A DNA stretch of 64,000 bases. Source: Trichomonas vaginalis G3 (taxonomy: Eukaryota; Parabasalia; Trichomonadida; Trichomonadidae). The notes under the pieces are model-generated. The model did no database searches. It was not told where the DNA came from and saw nothing but the letters and a program-made list of their open reading frames with translations. The first letter of the stretch is position 1. Each line of letters begins with the position of its first letter. Location: NCBI RefSeq assembly GCF_026262505.1, contig NC_067204.1:9085797-9149796 (forward strand). The letters are read 5' to 3'. Of the stretch, positions 1 through 10,453 are shown in pieces. Made by a program: the position numbers and the translations under genes.

Positions 1-273
1 AAGACTGGACTTGTATATACATGCGGTGCCCCACAAAATGCGTTTGAAAACATGTATGCTCCACAATTCCAACATAATAAAGATTATCATGAAATGGTAT
101 TCAAAGGTAAGTGCCAAGTCCTTGTAAATCCATTCCAACTTCTCGCCAAAGATGTTTCAAAGTTATGGATTCCAAGTGACCCAACTGAGCTTAAGAAGAA
201 ATGGTTTGCTGAACATCAGGAAGGTGTCTTAAAGCAAGCATTCGATATGGGTGTTAGTCTTGCTTCTGAATAA
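1..273 (+). CDS. 3' end of an unrecognised host gene (partial)
   Basis: An open frame enters from the left edge in frame 1 and ends at the TAA at 271-273, giving about 90 C-terminal residues rich in lysine, glutamine and aromatics. It contains a TCGAPQNAF stretch and ends in GVSLASE. Sequence composition and the lack of interruption look like a normal trichomonad gene. I do not recognise the family and see no membrane segment. The first ATG in the window, at 52, is probably internal because the frame is open upstream of it. Confidence 0.6.
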   Translation, partial: KTGLVYTCGAPQNAFENMYAPQFQHNKDYHEMVFKGKCQVLVNPFQLLAKDVSKLWIPSDPTELKKKWFAEHQEGVLKQAFDMGVSLASE

Positions 274-339
274 AGAAAAATTGATTAATAACGAAATATA
301 ATTTTTAAAAATACTTTTTTAAAAACTGCATTTAAATTG

Positions 340-1150
340 ATCACATCCACCACCACATCGGATAACGAGAATGATAGTATGAGGGAGGATGGCAACCTCG
401 CAGTCAGGCCACCCCCGGTGATAAAGGTCGATAATGAGTTGGGACACCGATTCCCGGGCACCGTCCTCCAGATACAGATAAACAGACACTCTCCAATCTG
501 GCCTACAAGTCCGGGCGACACTGGACTACGTCGACCGAGCGAAGAGCTTGCTTTCGGACGCCTTAGTGTTTCTCGTATACTACATCCTCGCGGACAAGCC
601 TTATGAGACGCTCAGATGCACGGCCAAGACGAAGTTTCTTGGCACTGGGAATGGTGATGACGAAGACTCGTATCTTCGAGGTCGTGCGAAGCAACTTCTT
701 CCACAATGATAATATGTTCTCGGTGTACTCGGACAACAAGACAAAGGTCGTCTCCAGGTGAATGGAGGCCCTAAAGTTTGTTGTTATCACTCACCTGTCC
801 TCTGACATCCTCAGCGACAGGCTCACGAAGAAAAACCCGAAGAGTATTGTAAGATTCGTTCAGATCTGGGTCGATTTTAACATCATCAGCCCCCGAAGAA
901 GTTCCCAATCGTGCCTTCGATGTCGGAAAAGAAGAAATAAAAACATTTGATTTTTTTATGATCTCACAAACGTCATCTCGATGCCCGGTGCGAGGACGCT
1001 CTTGATCGAGTCTAGTACGACCAAATTCTGGAATTATTCGTTCCCTCGAGGTAGAACAACTCGACGGAGTTTTTTGCATTCCTGTTGCCGGGGAACGTGA
1101 GTAGTATCGTATTGGCCGCTTTGAAGAACCCTGGACGAACAGGATGGCGA
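340..1150 (+). pseudogene. GC-rich decayed host gene, unknown family
   Basis: This stretch is clearly richer in G+C than its surroundings. On the plus strand it shows segments with the GC-ending codon preference of well-expressed trichomonad genes, but no frame stays open. The readable segments lie in different frames: around 520-710 (including YILADKPYETL), around 690-930 (including FFHNDNMFSVYSDNK and VVITHLSSDILSD) and around 958-1075 (including ISMPGARTLLIE). The switch of frame between segments marks at least two or three frameshifts plus stops. I do not recognise the protein. Overlapping open stretches on the minus strand look like shadows. Confidence 0.45.
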
Positions 1151-1598
1151 GGCATATGCTAAGATAAAGAGGATATCATTATTGTATTTTTACACAATTA
1201 TTAAATTGTGGCTAAAAATCAAAATTGAGATAATAATCAGATAGTCATCATAAAATAACATCTATCCATTGTTTTTGATTTTGCTAAAAATCTCAAAAAG
1301 TCTTGCTTTTCAATTTTGATCGAAAAAAATAACAATTTTTGTGACAAAAATAAGAAAACTCATATTTTTTGGATTTTTTAAGGATTCTGGCTAACAAAGT
1401 AAAAATTCTCAATTTGTGACAACTTCATTCGTTGTCCGACTTTTTAAAAGATAAATGCCAAAAATTATAAAATTCTTTCTCAACAGAAGACATGAATTCT
1501 CCTTATAGAAGCATGGTTTAATGATGCAGAACTAATATCTAATAAACATTAAATAACAATATTAATTTTTTTTTATCAAAAAAACAAAAAATATTTTT
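1151..1598. other. AT-rich intergenic spacer
   Basis: Very AT-rich DNA between the decayed gene and the convergent 3' end of the deubiquitinase gene. I see no coding frame, RNA gene or long repeat in it. Confidence 0.5.
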
Positions 1599-4490
1599 TT
1601 ATTTATTCATTTTGAGTTCAGATGATTCTCCGTAGAGAGCAGATAGAGAAATCTTTGTGATAACAGCGATATTCATGTTGACAATATCCTTTGCGAGCAA
1701 ATCCTTGTGATCAGCGATTTCTGGTCTTCTACTTGTTCCCTTAATTAAGTGAACAATTTGACCAGTTTTTGTACTGATTTCCTTGAGTAATTCATCAACT
1801 TTCTTATCAGATTTCTCCTTAATATAATAAGGCAATTTTCCATTATCTCCCAACAACTGATCTCTATTGACAACTCTCAAAAGAACCTCTTCATCATTTT
1901 CAGGTTCTTCCAGTTCTGTTTCCAATACAACTCTGTGATTAAATTCAACTCTTTCGCCTGGAACAAAATCACGTGGAAATCCATTGACAGAATAAAAATA
2001 TTTGTACTTATCAGTGACTGTTTTGTTGATTTCTTCAATCAACCTCTCATTGGACTGATCACCACGAGGTAAATAAATAGCAAATCTCTGTTTCGTTTTG
2101 CCATTTTTGTCAATAACGGTGATGTCACTTCTGTCAACGGTTTTGACACTTTCTGGTGCAATATCGAAACAAATTGTCATGTCATCAGAAGGATCTATCA
2201 TGTCCATGGCTTCAAGGATGGCTTTGACATTGGGATGAGTTGATTTGTGAAGTGATCTGACATCATTTGGTTTGAACAACAAAATTTGGTCAGAATTTTT
2301 CTGTAGTTTACAACTAATCAATTTCAAAATATTTTCGTAACTGAACAGCAAAGGCACTAATAGTTTAAACTTCTGATCTTTGTTAATTATGTGTCTAAAC
2401 GTGATATATTCCATATCATTTGTCATTTCGAAGAAAATTCCTGCGTTTTCTATCTGTAAGTTTTTTCCCATGACAATAAATGGAGAATCTTTCGGAGGAA
2501 GATATTCTTTCATGTCAAGGTTCTTGACAATAAGATCTGAATTGATTTTGTCACTTTTATCGGCAAGTTGGAAAATTAAATTCAAACTTTCGACAATAGG
2601 AAAATCAACTTCACTTGTAGATCCGAAATCATCGTAAGTAAAACATTTCAATGGTGGTTCATCACTTATTCCGACGGTTTGACAGATCACTTTTGACAAA
2701 TCTTCAACAGAAGACATCTCTTCAACAAAAACAGTTTCTAACGGTTTTAGATCATAACCGTCGACGTAAAATTTTGGAAAAACAGGGATATTCGAGTTGT
2801 TTGATATGAAAAACTTGGAAACAGATGAGAAATTCTCTTCCGTGACAATTTCTCTCACGTGATCCCTCGGATCAACATTCCTCAATACAATTTCTGACAT
2901 GTCAAAACCGCAAATTTTTGAGAAGACCTCTTTAATTTGATCCAAAGGTCCATCTCTTGGTATTTGCGCTTTCTTAGCGGTACCACTGTTTTCTGCGAAG
3001 TCTTTTCCATTCACATACATCACATCTCTAAAGGTCTTGTGCTTTTCAATGTCATCTAAAACGGTTTTTGTAATTACAGGGTCTGCACAATTAATTAAGG
3101 TGTCCATTTGACTTTCCTTGCAGTAGAAGAGCACGTACGCCGTGAATCCGTGGTTGTCACCACCGTATTTCTCTTCTATGGCCTGCTGCTCGGTGATTTC
3201 GGATACGAAATCGTCATCAAAACAAAGCCATTTTTCGTCTTTGTGGACAAAAGCGCAGTAATGGCCTCCAAAGAAGGATCCGGCATGAGCAATGATGGTG
3301 ATGAGTTTGTAGTTGTCATCGCCGAAGTGGAGATCTTCTTCGAACTCGAATCTGGATGTAATCTTTTGCATATCACCGTTAATGTACTCAAAACGACGGA
3401 GATGGAGGCAGAGAATGGAAGGAGATTCAATAAGTTCGAATCCTTTGAGAGCGTCGACCTTTGTTTTGTCAGGCATTTGGTATTGATCAGCTCCTGTCAT
3501 TTGATCTGGCTCAAAGAACTGTTTAATGGATTCTTCGAGAGTAAGACAGCCTCTGACAACAAGAGAGAGGTCGTAGAAGTCTTCGTTATGACTTGATTCG
3601 TAATTTAATATTGGGACGCGGATATATGATTTGAAAACACCTTTAAACATCTTGGATGCTGAATTATCGCTGACACTATCAAGTCTGTCGAGTAAAATAC
3701 GCATTAATTCTTGTACATCTTGCTGTGCAAAGAGATCTTCCGTATTCCAGCCAAAAGATTTAGTAAGACGACGAGTACTGCAGGATTTCGATGATGTTTG
3801 CATGTTGTAGAAAAGAGATGCGAGAGCTTTTGGTATTTCTGACTTTTCTGTGTCGATATTAAAAACAATTTTTCTGAAACCACGAATATGGAATAAAGCT
3901 TGTGTAAGAGAGTTTAAATAACATGTCATTCCATCATTGTTCAGACCAACACAATTAAAATATTTACGGCTTTCATTTGGTCCGGGGATATAACTTAGAA
4001 AAACATGGATTTTGAAAGGTTCTGTTGGTAATTTATCAAGCAGTGGCTTTGGTGATTTGACTAAAGGGAATTCTTCATTGAAAACACCATAAAAAGACAA
4101 AGGATCAATTTCTGTTTCAGGAACTGTTATAGAAAATGAGCATTCGAAACTCTTTTTGAATTCTTGTGGGTATACAAATAAGTATACATCAGTTGCATCT
4201 GGATCAAGTGTGTAAAAACCAATATGAAAGCTATGTTGATTTGTTGAGAATTCTTCTGATTGAAAGATGCCATCTTCTATTACATTTGGATTTACTTCGA
4301 CATCAAACTCATAATTCGTTGGTTCAACCTTTCCATCAAAGTTTTCTTGGTTTTGATCATCTTCATTTTCGGAATTTTCGGAATTAATTTCTTCTTCTTC
4401 GACAACCATATCGGAGCCAACATAATTACCATCTTCCTCTTCCTCATCTTCTTCGTTTAAGAGGTCAAGTAATGACTTTTTGGTCTCCAT
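1599..4490 (-). CDS. USP7-like ubiquitin carboxyl-terminal hydrolase (family C19)
   Basis: Intact 963-residue protein. It is a cysteine protease that removes ubiquitin from proteins. Residues 1-50 are an acidic low-complexity leader, and about 60-170 form a MATH/TRAF-like or degenerate N-terminal region. The catalytic core starts at the Cys box GLNNDGMTCYLNSL, with nucleophile C190 and oxyanion N185. The His box GGHYCAF places the catalytic His at 410, followed by FDDDFV near 424-429 for the acidic residue. The FDDDFVSEIT..AIEEKYGG stretch closely resembles human USP7. About 500 C-terminal residues would correspond to the ubiquitin-like (HUBL) tail of USP7. The start ATG precedes the acidic leader and is the only reasonable start. 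USP7-family assignment is from motif similarity. It is convergent with the decayed gene and co-directional with the capping gene. Confidence 0.93.
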   Translation of the reverse strand: METKKSLLDLLNEEDEEEEDGNYVGSDMVVEEEEINSENSENEDDQNQENFDGKVEPTNYEFDVEVNPNVIEDGIFQSEEFSTNQHSFHIGFYTLDPDATDVYLFVYPQEFKKSFECSFSITVPETEIDPLSFYGVFNEEFPLVKSPKPLLDKLPTEPFKIHVFLSYIPGPNESRKYFNCVGLNNDGMTCYLNSLTQALFHIRGFRKIVFNIDTEKSEIPKALASLFYNMQTSSKSCSTRRLTKSFGWNTEDLFAQQDVQELMRILLDRLDSVSDNSASKMFKGVFKSYIRVPILNYESSHNEDFYDLSLVVRGCLTLEESIKQFFEPDQMTGADQYQMPDKTKVDALKGFELIESPSILCLHLRRFEYINGDMQKITSRFEFEEDLHFGDDNYKLITIIAHAGSFFGGHYCAFVHKDEKWLCFDDDFVSEITEQQAIEEKYGGDNHGFTAYVLFYCKESQMDTLINCADPVITKTVLDDIEKHKTFRDVMYVNGKDFAENSGTAKKAQIPRDGPLDQIKEVFSKICGFDMSEIVLRNVDPRDHVREIVTEENFSSVSKFFISNNSNIPVFPKFYVDGYDLKPLETVFVEEMSSVEDLSKVICQTVGISDEPPLKCFTYDDFGSTSEVDFPIVESLNLIFQLADKSDKINSDLIVKNLDMKEYLPPKDSPFIVMGKNLQIENAGIFFEMTNDMEYITFRHIINKDQKFKLLVPLLFSYENILKLISCKLQKNSDQILLFKPNDVRSLHKSTHPNVKAILEAMDMIDPSDDMTICFDIAPESVKTVDRSDITVIDKNGKTKQRFAIYLPRGDQSNERLIEEINKTVTDKYKYFYSVNGFPRDFVPGERVEFNHRVVLETELEEPENDEEVLLRVVNRDQLLGDNGKLPYYIKEKSDKKVDELLKEISTKTGQIVHLIKGTSRRPEIADHKDLLAKDIVNMNIAVITKISLSALYGESSELKMNK

Positions 4491-4877
4491 CGTATCAAAT
4501 CTATAGAATTTGAGAGAGAAGTATTCAATTTATTGGTGTCAAATTTATGAATTGATCTATTTTAGTGTTAAATTATATGATTTTGAATAGGAGTTATAAA
4601 ATAAATTCGTTTTTTGGAGAAAAAAATGTCATCAGACAGCTCGTCTATGCTATGCTGAATAAGCATACTGCAGTAAAATCAAGCATGGATTACAGTTCCA
4701 CTTTATTAAGCTTTAACATTTCAAATATGAAATATGAAATATCTAAAATTAAGGTCAAAATAATGTGATTTAAAAAGGCTCGAAAAATGTATTTAAGTTT
4801 ATTACAAAATCGGTTCAAAAAAGGAAAATAAGGTCAATTTCATCGACACATAAAAGATGGTTTTATTTTAACTAAAT
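4491..4877. other. Intergenic spacer between USP7-like and capping-protein genes
   Basis: AT-rich interval upstream of the deubiquitinase start and downstream of the capping gene stop. A 67-codon plus-strand frame at 4565-4768 has no recognisable content and is not called. The promoter of the 4490 gene should lie here, but I could not pick a convincing initiator. Confidence 0.45.
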
Positions 4878-5693
4878 TTATTTGCCAAGACGAGCTTTCA
4901 TAGCAGCGGCTAATTGGTCTTGTGGAGAATTGCCACCACCACCAATAGCAATTCCCTTAGTGTAAGACAAGATTTCGGTCATCTTTGAAACGTAAATCTG
5001 CTTAACGTACTCCATGAAGTTGGCAGCGTTATCTTCGATCATTGTGCCAACATTGACAAGCATTTCAATGTCACCCTTTGCTGGAAGTGTTTTAACCTTA
5101 CTATCTGTGCAACCACCGGAAAGAATTACAGGTTTTCCGTTGGCACCTTGAACTTTGATCTCAAGCATAATGGATGAGACCATTTCGTATGTATACTGAC
5201 CAGAGGATTCTTCAGTGATTGTGAAAACATCTGAGCAAGAAATGTTTCCAATAAAATCTTCCTGGCTTTCGTTGGCATCTTTGCGTACGAAAACGCCAAG
5301 TCCGAAAGAATTATCATCAAGATCCCAGCAATAAACTGAGAGTGTACCGTACCTGAAGAACAAATTAAGGTAGGAACCAAATGCTTTGTTGGCAAGTTCT
5401 TCAAGTTTGCGGAGCTTTGGTGATGGTGTCTGACCATCTGAAAGTGGTGGGTAATACTTGTTTGTGAAAGGAGATCTGTATGAATCACCATCGCGGTTGT
5501 AATCACATTTTACGAAATTTTGCTGGGTATCGTTATCCTGTTGGATTTTGAGTGGAATATCAACAGCAGAAATCATTTCATCAGTTAAATCTGGGTTGAG
5601 TTCGAAGATATCAAACATACGCTCTTCGACATCTTTTGGTGGAATATGGCGTAAAAGATCGAGGCCGGCAGTGACTGGAGAATCGTACGACAT
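4878..5693 (-). CDS. CAPZB: F-actin capping protein, beta subunit
   Basis: Intact 271-residue protein, close to the usual 270-280 residues of the family. It pairs with an alpha subunit to cap barbed ends of actin filaments in the cytoplasm. The signature CDYNRDGDSYRSPFTNKY at about residues 63-80 is nearly identical to animal and fungal CAPZB, followed by the conserved LRKLEELANKAF and SVYCWDLDDNSFGLGVF segments. The start MSYDSPVTAGLDLLRHIPP aligns with the family N-terminus, so the ATG at 5693 is well supported. The C-terminal tentacle region appears present. Confidence 0.95.
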   Translation of the reverse strand: MSYDSPVTAGLDLLRHIPPKDVEERMFDIFELNPDLTDEMISAVDIPLKIQQDNDTQQNFVKCDYNRDGDSYRSPFTNKYYPPLSDGQTPSPKLRKLEELANKAFGSYLNLFFRYGTLSVYCWDLDDNSFGLGVFVRKDANESQEDFIGNISCSDVFTITEESSGQYTYEMVSSIMLEIKVQGANGKPVILSGGCTDSKVKTLPAKGDIEMLVNVGTMIEDNAANFMEYVKQIYVSKMTEILSYTKGIAIGGGGNSPQDQLAAAMKARLGK

Positions 5694-5799
5694 ATTTCGT
5701 GTATTTTTAACCGGAATTTTTCATTCAAAAAGTGGACATTCAATATTGAATATCATGAGAATGATTATAAGAGCTGTAGATATAACTTCAACTGTTGTA

Positions 5800-6140
5800 A
5801 ACAGAAATTCATCAAAAGTGACACCTCAGAAAAGCTAAAATATTGAATTTTTGGAACTTTTGATAGAGCACGTTTTTAAATATTAATTAAAGTAAATGTA
5901 TATTTTGTAAAGATTCTTTTTAATAAAAAAGTAAAATTTTGAAGAAGAACACAAAATCTTCTGAAAAATAATATCACATAAACTCATATTATTTTCTAAT
6001 ATATAACTATTTTATATAAAAATCAAATTCAATGATCTGAAAAGCGAAGGATAAACCTCAAAATTTACGAATATAATGAGTGGGAATATAATGCTTATCT
6101 ATCATAAAACCATATGAAATATCAATTTTTGCTTTACGCC
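5800..6140 (+). repeat. Copy A of a repeated 3'-flank sequence
   Basis: Positions 5957-6140 repeat, in the same orientation and almost base for base, the sequence at about 7851-8035, both ending GCTTTACGCCT. A weaker match at about 5800-5825 (AACAGAAATTCATCAAAAGT) corresponds to 7682-7703. It abuts the inverted copy that begins at 6141. Confidence 0.8.
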
Positions 6141-6450
6141 TATTCCCACTCATCATATTCGTAAATTTTGAGGTTTATCCTTCGCTTTTAAGATCATTGA
6201 ATTTGATTTTTATATCAAATAGTTATATATTAGAAAATAATATGAGTTTATGTGATATTATTTTTCAGAAGATTTCATTCTATATGCCTATGAAAAGTAC
6301 TCTCAAAACTAACTTTTTCCTAATTATAATTAAATCTAGAATATTGTATTATGCTTAGTATTATTTCATTTTTCTCATTCAATTTAGAATTTACAAATGT
6401 CAAAAAATTGAGAGCTGTCACTTTTGATGAATTTCTGTTTATTACACAAC
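6141..6450 (-). repeat. Copy B (inverted) of the repeated 3'-flank sequence
   Basis: About 300 bp that is the reverse complement of 7680-7985 with very few differences. It includes an antisense copy of the last codons of the beta-helix-like gene downstream. With copy C it makes a long inverted repeat separated by about 1.2 kb. Confidence 0.85.
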
Positions 6451-6759
6451 CAAAAATTGAGCAGTCAATGTAATCAAAAATTTGTTTGAAAAGGGAAGTA
6501 AAAATTGAAACTTTGATAAAATGGAGGGGATAATTAAAATTAGCATATTGGTATAATTTAATTTAACTAGCTTTTATTTAATAATTTTCATATTTTACAT
6601 TATTGAAATTTTTCAAACCCATATAAGATTGAATTGATAGCATTTCATTTATTACTAAAGAGTGTTTATTAATTTGGACTAGCAATGTGAAGTAATTATA
6701 GCAAAATACATACATCAGTACATTGTTGAAGAAAACTTTGTGTATATTTTTCCATATCA

Positions 6760-7738
6760 AGTCCGATAATCCTCCTGTTGATCCATGGATCGAATTCTAT
6801 GGGGAACCTGTTCCGAATAAAGAAAAAATCGAAAATAATCAACAAATCACTGATTTCCCAAATCAATACTATTTGAGTGAATCTTCTTTTTTTAATATGA
6901 CTAATGGCGTGATTCTGGTGCACGAAAAAATGGTGCGAAATTCCTTCATTCTGATTGTTATTTTATCAAAAATTCCAAAGAAGGTTGGGGAGCTTGCCTA
7001 TTAATTGACGGAGCCAGCGATATTATTCAAAATAGATTTTGCTCGATTAATTCTTTTGTAACAGATCAATATGCATATGGACATCATTCATTTACTAATG
7101 TCATTTATAATGGTGCATACCGTAACGATGTCTACGAAAGTACAGTATATAAATGTGGTAATGATGAGATTGGTGATGCAGTTATTAGTGATGGTTATGG
7201 AAATGAGACTTTATCAAAATCGAACATAACTGAAAATAGAGGCTATTATTGTTGCGTATATGAATTATCTTGTAATAAATGTGATGTAAGATATTGTTGC
7301 GTAATTTCTAATTGTCCAAGCACTAGTACTGTTATGAGCCAAACGGGATATGGAACAGGTGAAATTTCTAAATGTAATGTAATAAACAACTCGGATTATG
7401 ATGGTAGGTCTAAATTGATAAGCACATATGCTGCAATACAACTAATTGTAAGCGAATGCATTTTTGAAAAAAATAATGTAACTACGATATTTAATTGCGA
7501 GACGGGCAATAGAGGTTCAAAAATATCAGTTATTAATTGTACAGTCGATATAGTCACTTTTAGTGGACCTGTAGATACAACCCAAATGACCACTCAATCA
7601 TTTCAATTGAATTCAAATATTAATTCTTTAGAAAATTGTTATATTTTTGAAGGAATTCAAAATCCAATAGATTATTGTAATAAACAGAAATTCATCAAAA
7701 GTGACAGCTCTCAATTTTTTGACATTTGTAAATTCTAA
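6760..7738 (+). pseudogene. Decayed right-handed beta-helix-like surface protein gene
   Basis: The main open frame runs from about 6930 to the TAA at 7736-7738 without an early ATG. An upstream segment (DPWIEFYGEPVP, 6780-6930) is in another frame, joined at a poly-A run near 6925, so at least one frameshift separates them. The protein is rich in Asn, Ser, Cys and short hydrophobic repeats such as CNVINNS, SVINCTV and NNVTTIFNC, the spacing typical of right-handed parallel beta-helix surface proteins. No signal peptide or membrane anchor is visible. The last 20 codons lie inside the inverted repeat. Family is inferred from composition only. Confidence 0.5.
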
Positions 7739-8037
7739 ATTGAATGAGAAAAATGAAATAATACTAAGCATAATACAATATTCTAGATTTAATTATAATT
7801 AGGAAAAAGTTAGTTTTGAGAGTACTTTTCATAGGCATATAGAATGAAATCTTCTGAAAAATAATATCACATAAACTCATATTATTTTCTAATATATAAC
7901 TATTTGATATAAAAATCAAATTCAATGATCTGAAAAGCGAAGGATAAACCTCAAAATTTACGAATATAATGAGTGGGAATATAATGCTTATCTATCATAA
8001 AACCATATGAAATATCAATTTTTGCTTTACGCCTAAT
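7680..8037 (+). repeat. Copy C of the repeated 3'-flank sequence
   Basis: Covers the last codons of the beta-helix-like gene plus about 300 bp downstream. It matches copy B inverted and copy A direct. The shared right boundary ends GCTTTACGCCT, after which the copies diverge, so this is a candidate element end. Confidence 0.8.
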
Positions 8038-8419
8038 TTTTGACGACAATTAGCAAAAAATGTTAAATGTTAACACTCAGTCCATTTGAATATGAAAAAT
8101 AAAATTGACTTTGATTAAATGTTTTTATTTATCATGCAATTCTTCTTGCGACCAAAGATTTGAATAAAATTTCAAAAAATAAGATAGCTTAAAAAATAAT
8201 GTACGGTAGTGTTTACTAATAGATGAATAGTATATAAATTCTATTAAAATGGATTTGATCCAAAAAAATATATAAAATTTGATCATAAATAAAATCGTTT
8301 TAAATTACTTCTTCATTTAAATTATAACAATTATTTTTGGTTTTATATTTTTTTGGATAAAAATACCAAAAAGTAAAAGAAATATGATGATTGCAAATTC
8401 AAAAATTTTGAAAGAGTGT
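8038..8419. other. AT-rich spacer
   Basis: No gene, RNA or clear repeat is visible between the repeated 3'-flank and the left terminal repeat of the MULE. Confidence 0.45.
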
Positions 8420-10453
8420 GGGACAAACTCGCCCATTGTCACTTTTCATTAACCTTAAACTTGTAATTTTCATTATTTTTAATTAACCTTATTTCTTTCC
8501 CAATTCCTGATTTATTTTATTCACTTACTATTAAAAGTTACATTTTAATAAAATATAATAATTTATTTATAGCATTTTTTACTATACTGTAATAAAAAAT
8601 TAATTATAATAAATTAAATGTTTATTAAATCAAATGTTTTCTTTGCAATAATATTTTTAATGTTGAGTAAACAATGTTGGGATCAAGTGTATCATTTTTC
8701 AGACCTTTCTGAACAGCTTCAAGCATACTGATGCATTCGACTTTTTTAAATTGTGTCATTTCTTCGAAATCTCTTGTGACTTTTTTGATAACTTTAACAC
8801 TTCTCTCTGAATCCAGACCTTTAATTTGCAACTTAATCAGGAATGAAGGAACAACACTGGAATATAACTCGATGACAAGTTCATCGAGTCGAAGATTTCG
8901 CCTTTCTGGGAAGTACTGGTGCTTCAAAACCTTGAAATGTGATTCCGAGATGTTGTTTGTTCCATCTCCTTCATTTATATAGCGAAGCATCCACCTGTCA
9001 AGATGATGGCGCCACTGTCGGTCAAAGTATTCACGGGCAGCAGGTTCCTCATTTAAAATTTCTTCTAAATTGTTGTAAACTTCATCAGGATCAATTTCTT
9101 CCTCTTCAGAACCAAAGACCAATAACTTCATTAAGTTATAGAAAGTTTCGAAGTTGGAACGATCTTGAAATTTTTCAGCCTTTCTCATGACAGCGCGCAA
9201 CACATGAACGCCACACCAAATGATCTGGCATAAGGGGATGGCTGTTTCAACAGCATTTGTGATTTGAGGTGCGCAGTCCATTGAAAAATAAGATGGTTCG
9301 CGATTGATGGAGCCAAAATATGCTGTGAGACAAACTTGTATATTTTCACTTGTGTCGGACCAAACGAAAAAATACAAAAACGGAAAAACAATTGATTCCG
9401 CGAATTTGCCAGTGACGGCATAAAATGGTATGCGAGAGCGCAAGAGCTTATAAGTGGAATCAATGTGATAAGTTTGTATTTGATGTGAAAAAGCATTTGC
9501 TTCGAATGGGGCGTAATAGAAAATCATACGATCTGGCTCGTGAATAAACTCGATGAGATCATCTGGAGAATGACTCTTAACCATGTCGACAAAAATTGCA
9601 AGAGATGTAACATCATCCGCTGAGAAAACGGGTATTGATTGCATGAAGGCGTTAGAAAAGTTTTTTAAAGCATCTGTAGATTGTTGAAACATTTCCGGAA
9701 TGATCCCACTATCAAATGGGATATTAAGATCTTTGAAACACCTTAATTGTGCGTAAACACGGTCTTGATTTGATTCAAAATATCTTGTTAAATAAGATCT
9801 ATAAAAATATGATGTAATTTGTTGTGATTTGTTTGGAAAAGGGGCAGAATGATTGTGGGTGTTAATACATTTTCGTATGTGGTACTTGTCATCGGGAAGT
9901 GTATCAACAAGGAAGCGACATGGACAATTCGGCCACTTACAATTAAATTGGATTTGATTTCTTTCTTTCCTAGTTTTATATGAATAACTACAACCTGCTT
10001 GGATTTCTTGTTGCACTCCATACTTAAGCAACTCGATATATGTGAGTTCGTGATCTTGGATCTGCATTAAAATGAAATGATTTGAAAGAATAAAGAATTT
10101 TGAATATATTGGTCTTATTTTGATAAGCTTGGTCGTGCTTTGAATAGCTTGGCCATCTAATTCAATTATGATCTTTGAAAATTAGGTGAAATAAAACTAA
10201 ACATAAATGTAAAACTAGGGATATGAAATTTTGGTTGTACACCACTTGTATGTGCCGGATACCATTGTGTCAAATTTTTTCTGAAATTAACTTTAAAAGT
10301 ACTAAGTAAGATCATTTATTTTTGCATAATATAATGCCAATATGGTTTCTTTTGATTTTATTTCATTTATAAGCAAATCAGATTTACCCAAAAACTCCAC
10401 TCCATAAGCGTTCATTTGCTAAATTAAAAAGTGACAATGGGCTAGTCTGTCCC
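8420..10453 (-). mobile_element. Mutator-like DNA transposon (TvMULE type)
   Basis: About 2.0 kb. The left terminus (8420-8446) and the inverse of the right terminus (10427-10453) share GGGACA, ACT and then GCCCATTGTCACTTTT, a terminal inverted repeat of about 27 bp with two mismatches. It encloses a single intact transposase gene on the minus strand. A 9-10 bp target duplication, usual for MULEs, could not be found at these limits, so the exact ends may be a few bases off or the flanks may have mutated. Confidence 0.8.
8625..10067 (-). CDS. MULE-type transposase
   Basis: Intact 480-residue DDE transposase. An N-terminal WRKY/GCM-like or FLYWCH-like zinc finger is seen as C43, C48 and the HNH pair H71/H73, and would bind the terminal repeats. 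The catalytic core has D203 (YHIDSTYKL), D264 (FSMDCAPQI), the MULE-specific CxxH C285/H288 (CGVHVL) and E375 in TNNISESHFK. Length and motif order fit the MULE domain family. Intactness of the reading frame and visible terminal repeats suggest recent activity. Confidence 0.9.
   Translation of the reverse strand: MQIQDHELTYIELLKYGVQQEIQAGCSYSYKTRKERNQIQFNCKWPNCPCRFLVDTLPDDKYHIRKCINTHNHSAPFPNKSQQITSYFYRSYLTRYFESNQDRVYAQLRCFKDLNIPFDSGIIPEMFQQSTDALKNFSNAFMQSIPVFSADDVTSLAIFVDMVKSHSPDDLIEFIHEPDRMIFYYAPFEANAFSHQIQTYHIDSTYKLLRSRIPFYAVTGKFAESIVFPFLYFFVWSDTSENIQVCLTAYFGSINREPSYFSMDCAPQITNAVETAIPLCQIIWCGVHVLRAVMRKAEKFQDRSNFETFYNLMKLLVFGSEEEEIDPDEVYNNLEEILNEEPAAREYFDRQWRHHLDRWMLRYINEGDGTNNISESHFKVLKHQYFPERRNLRLDELVIELYSSVVPSFLIKLQIKGLDSERSVKVIKKVTRDFEEMTQFKKVECISMLEAVQKGLKNDTLDPNIVYSTLKILLQRKHLI

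Noticed and set aside
3108-3596. 162-codon plus-strand frame inside the USP7-like gene
   Set aside because: It is antisense to the conserved catalytic domain, and conservation explains the minus strand only.
4491-4520. Trichomonad initiator (TCAYTW type) upstream of the USP7-like start
   Set aside because: Candidate words are too weak to call.
5126-5506. 126-codon frame overlapping the capping protein gene on the same strand
   Set aside because: An alternative frame within a strongly conserved gene, with no independent support.
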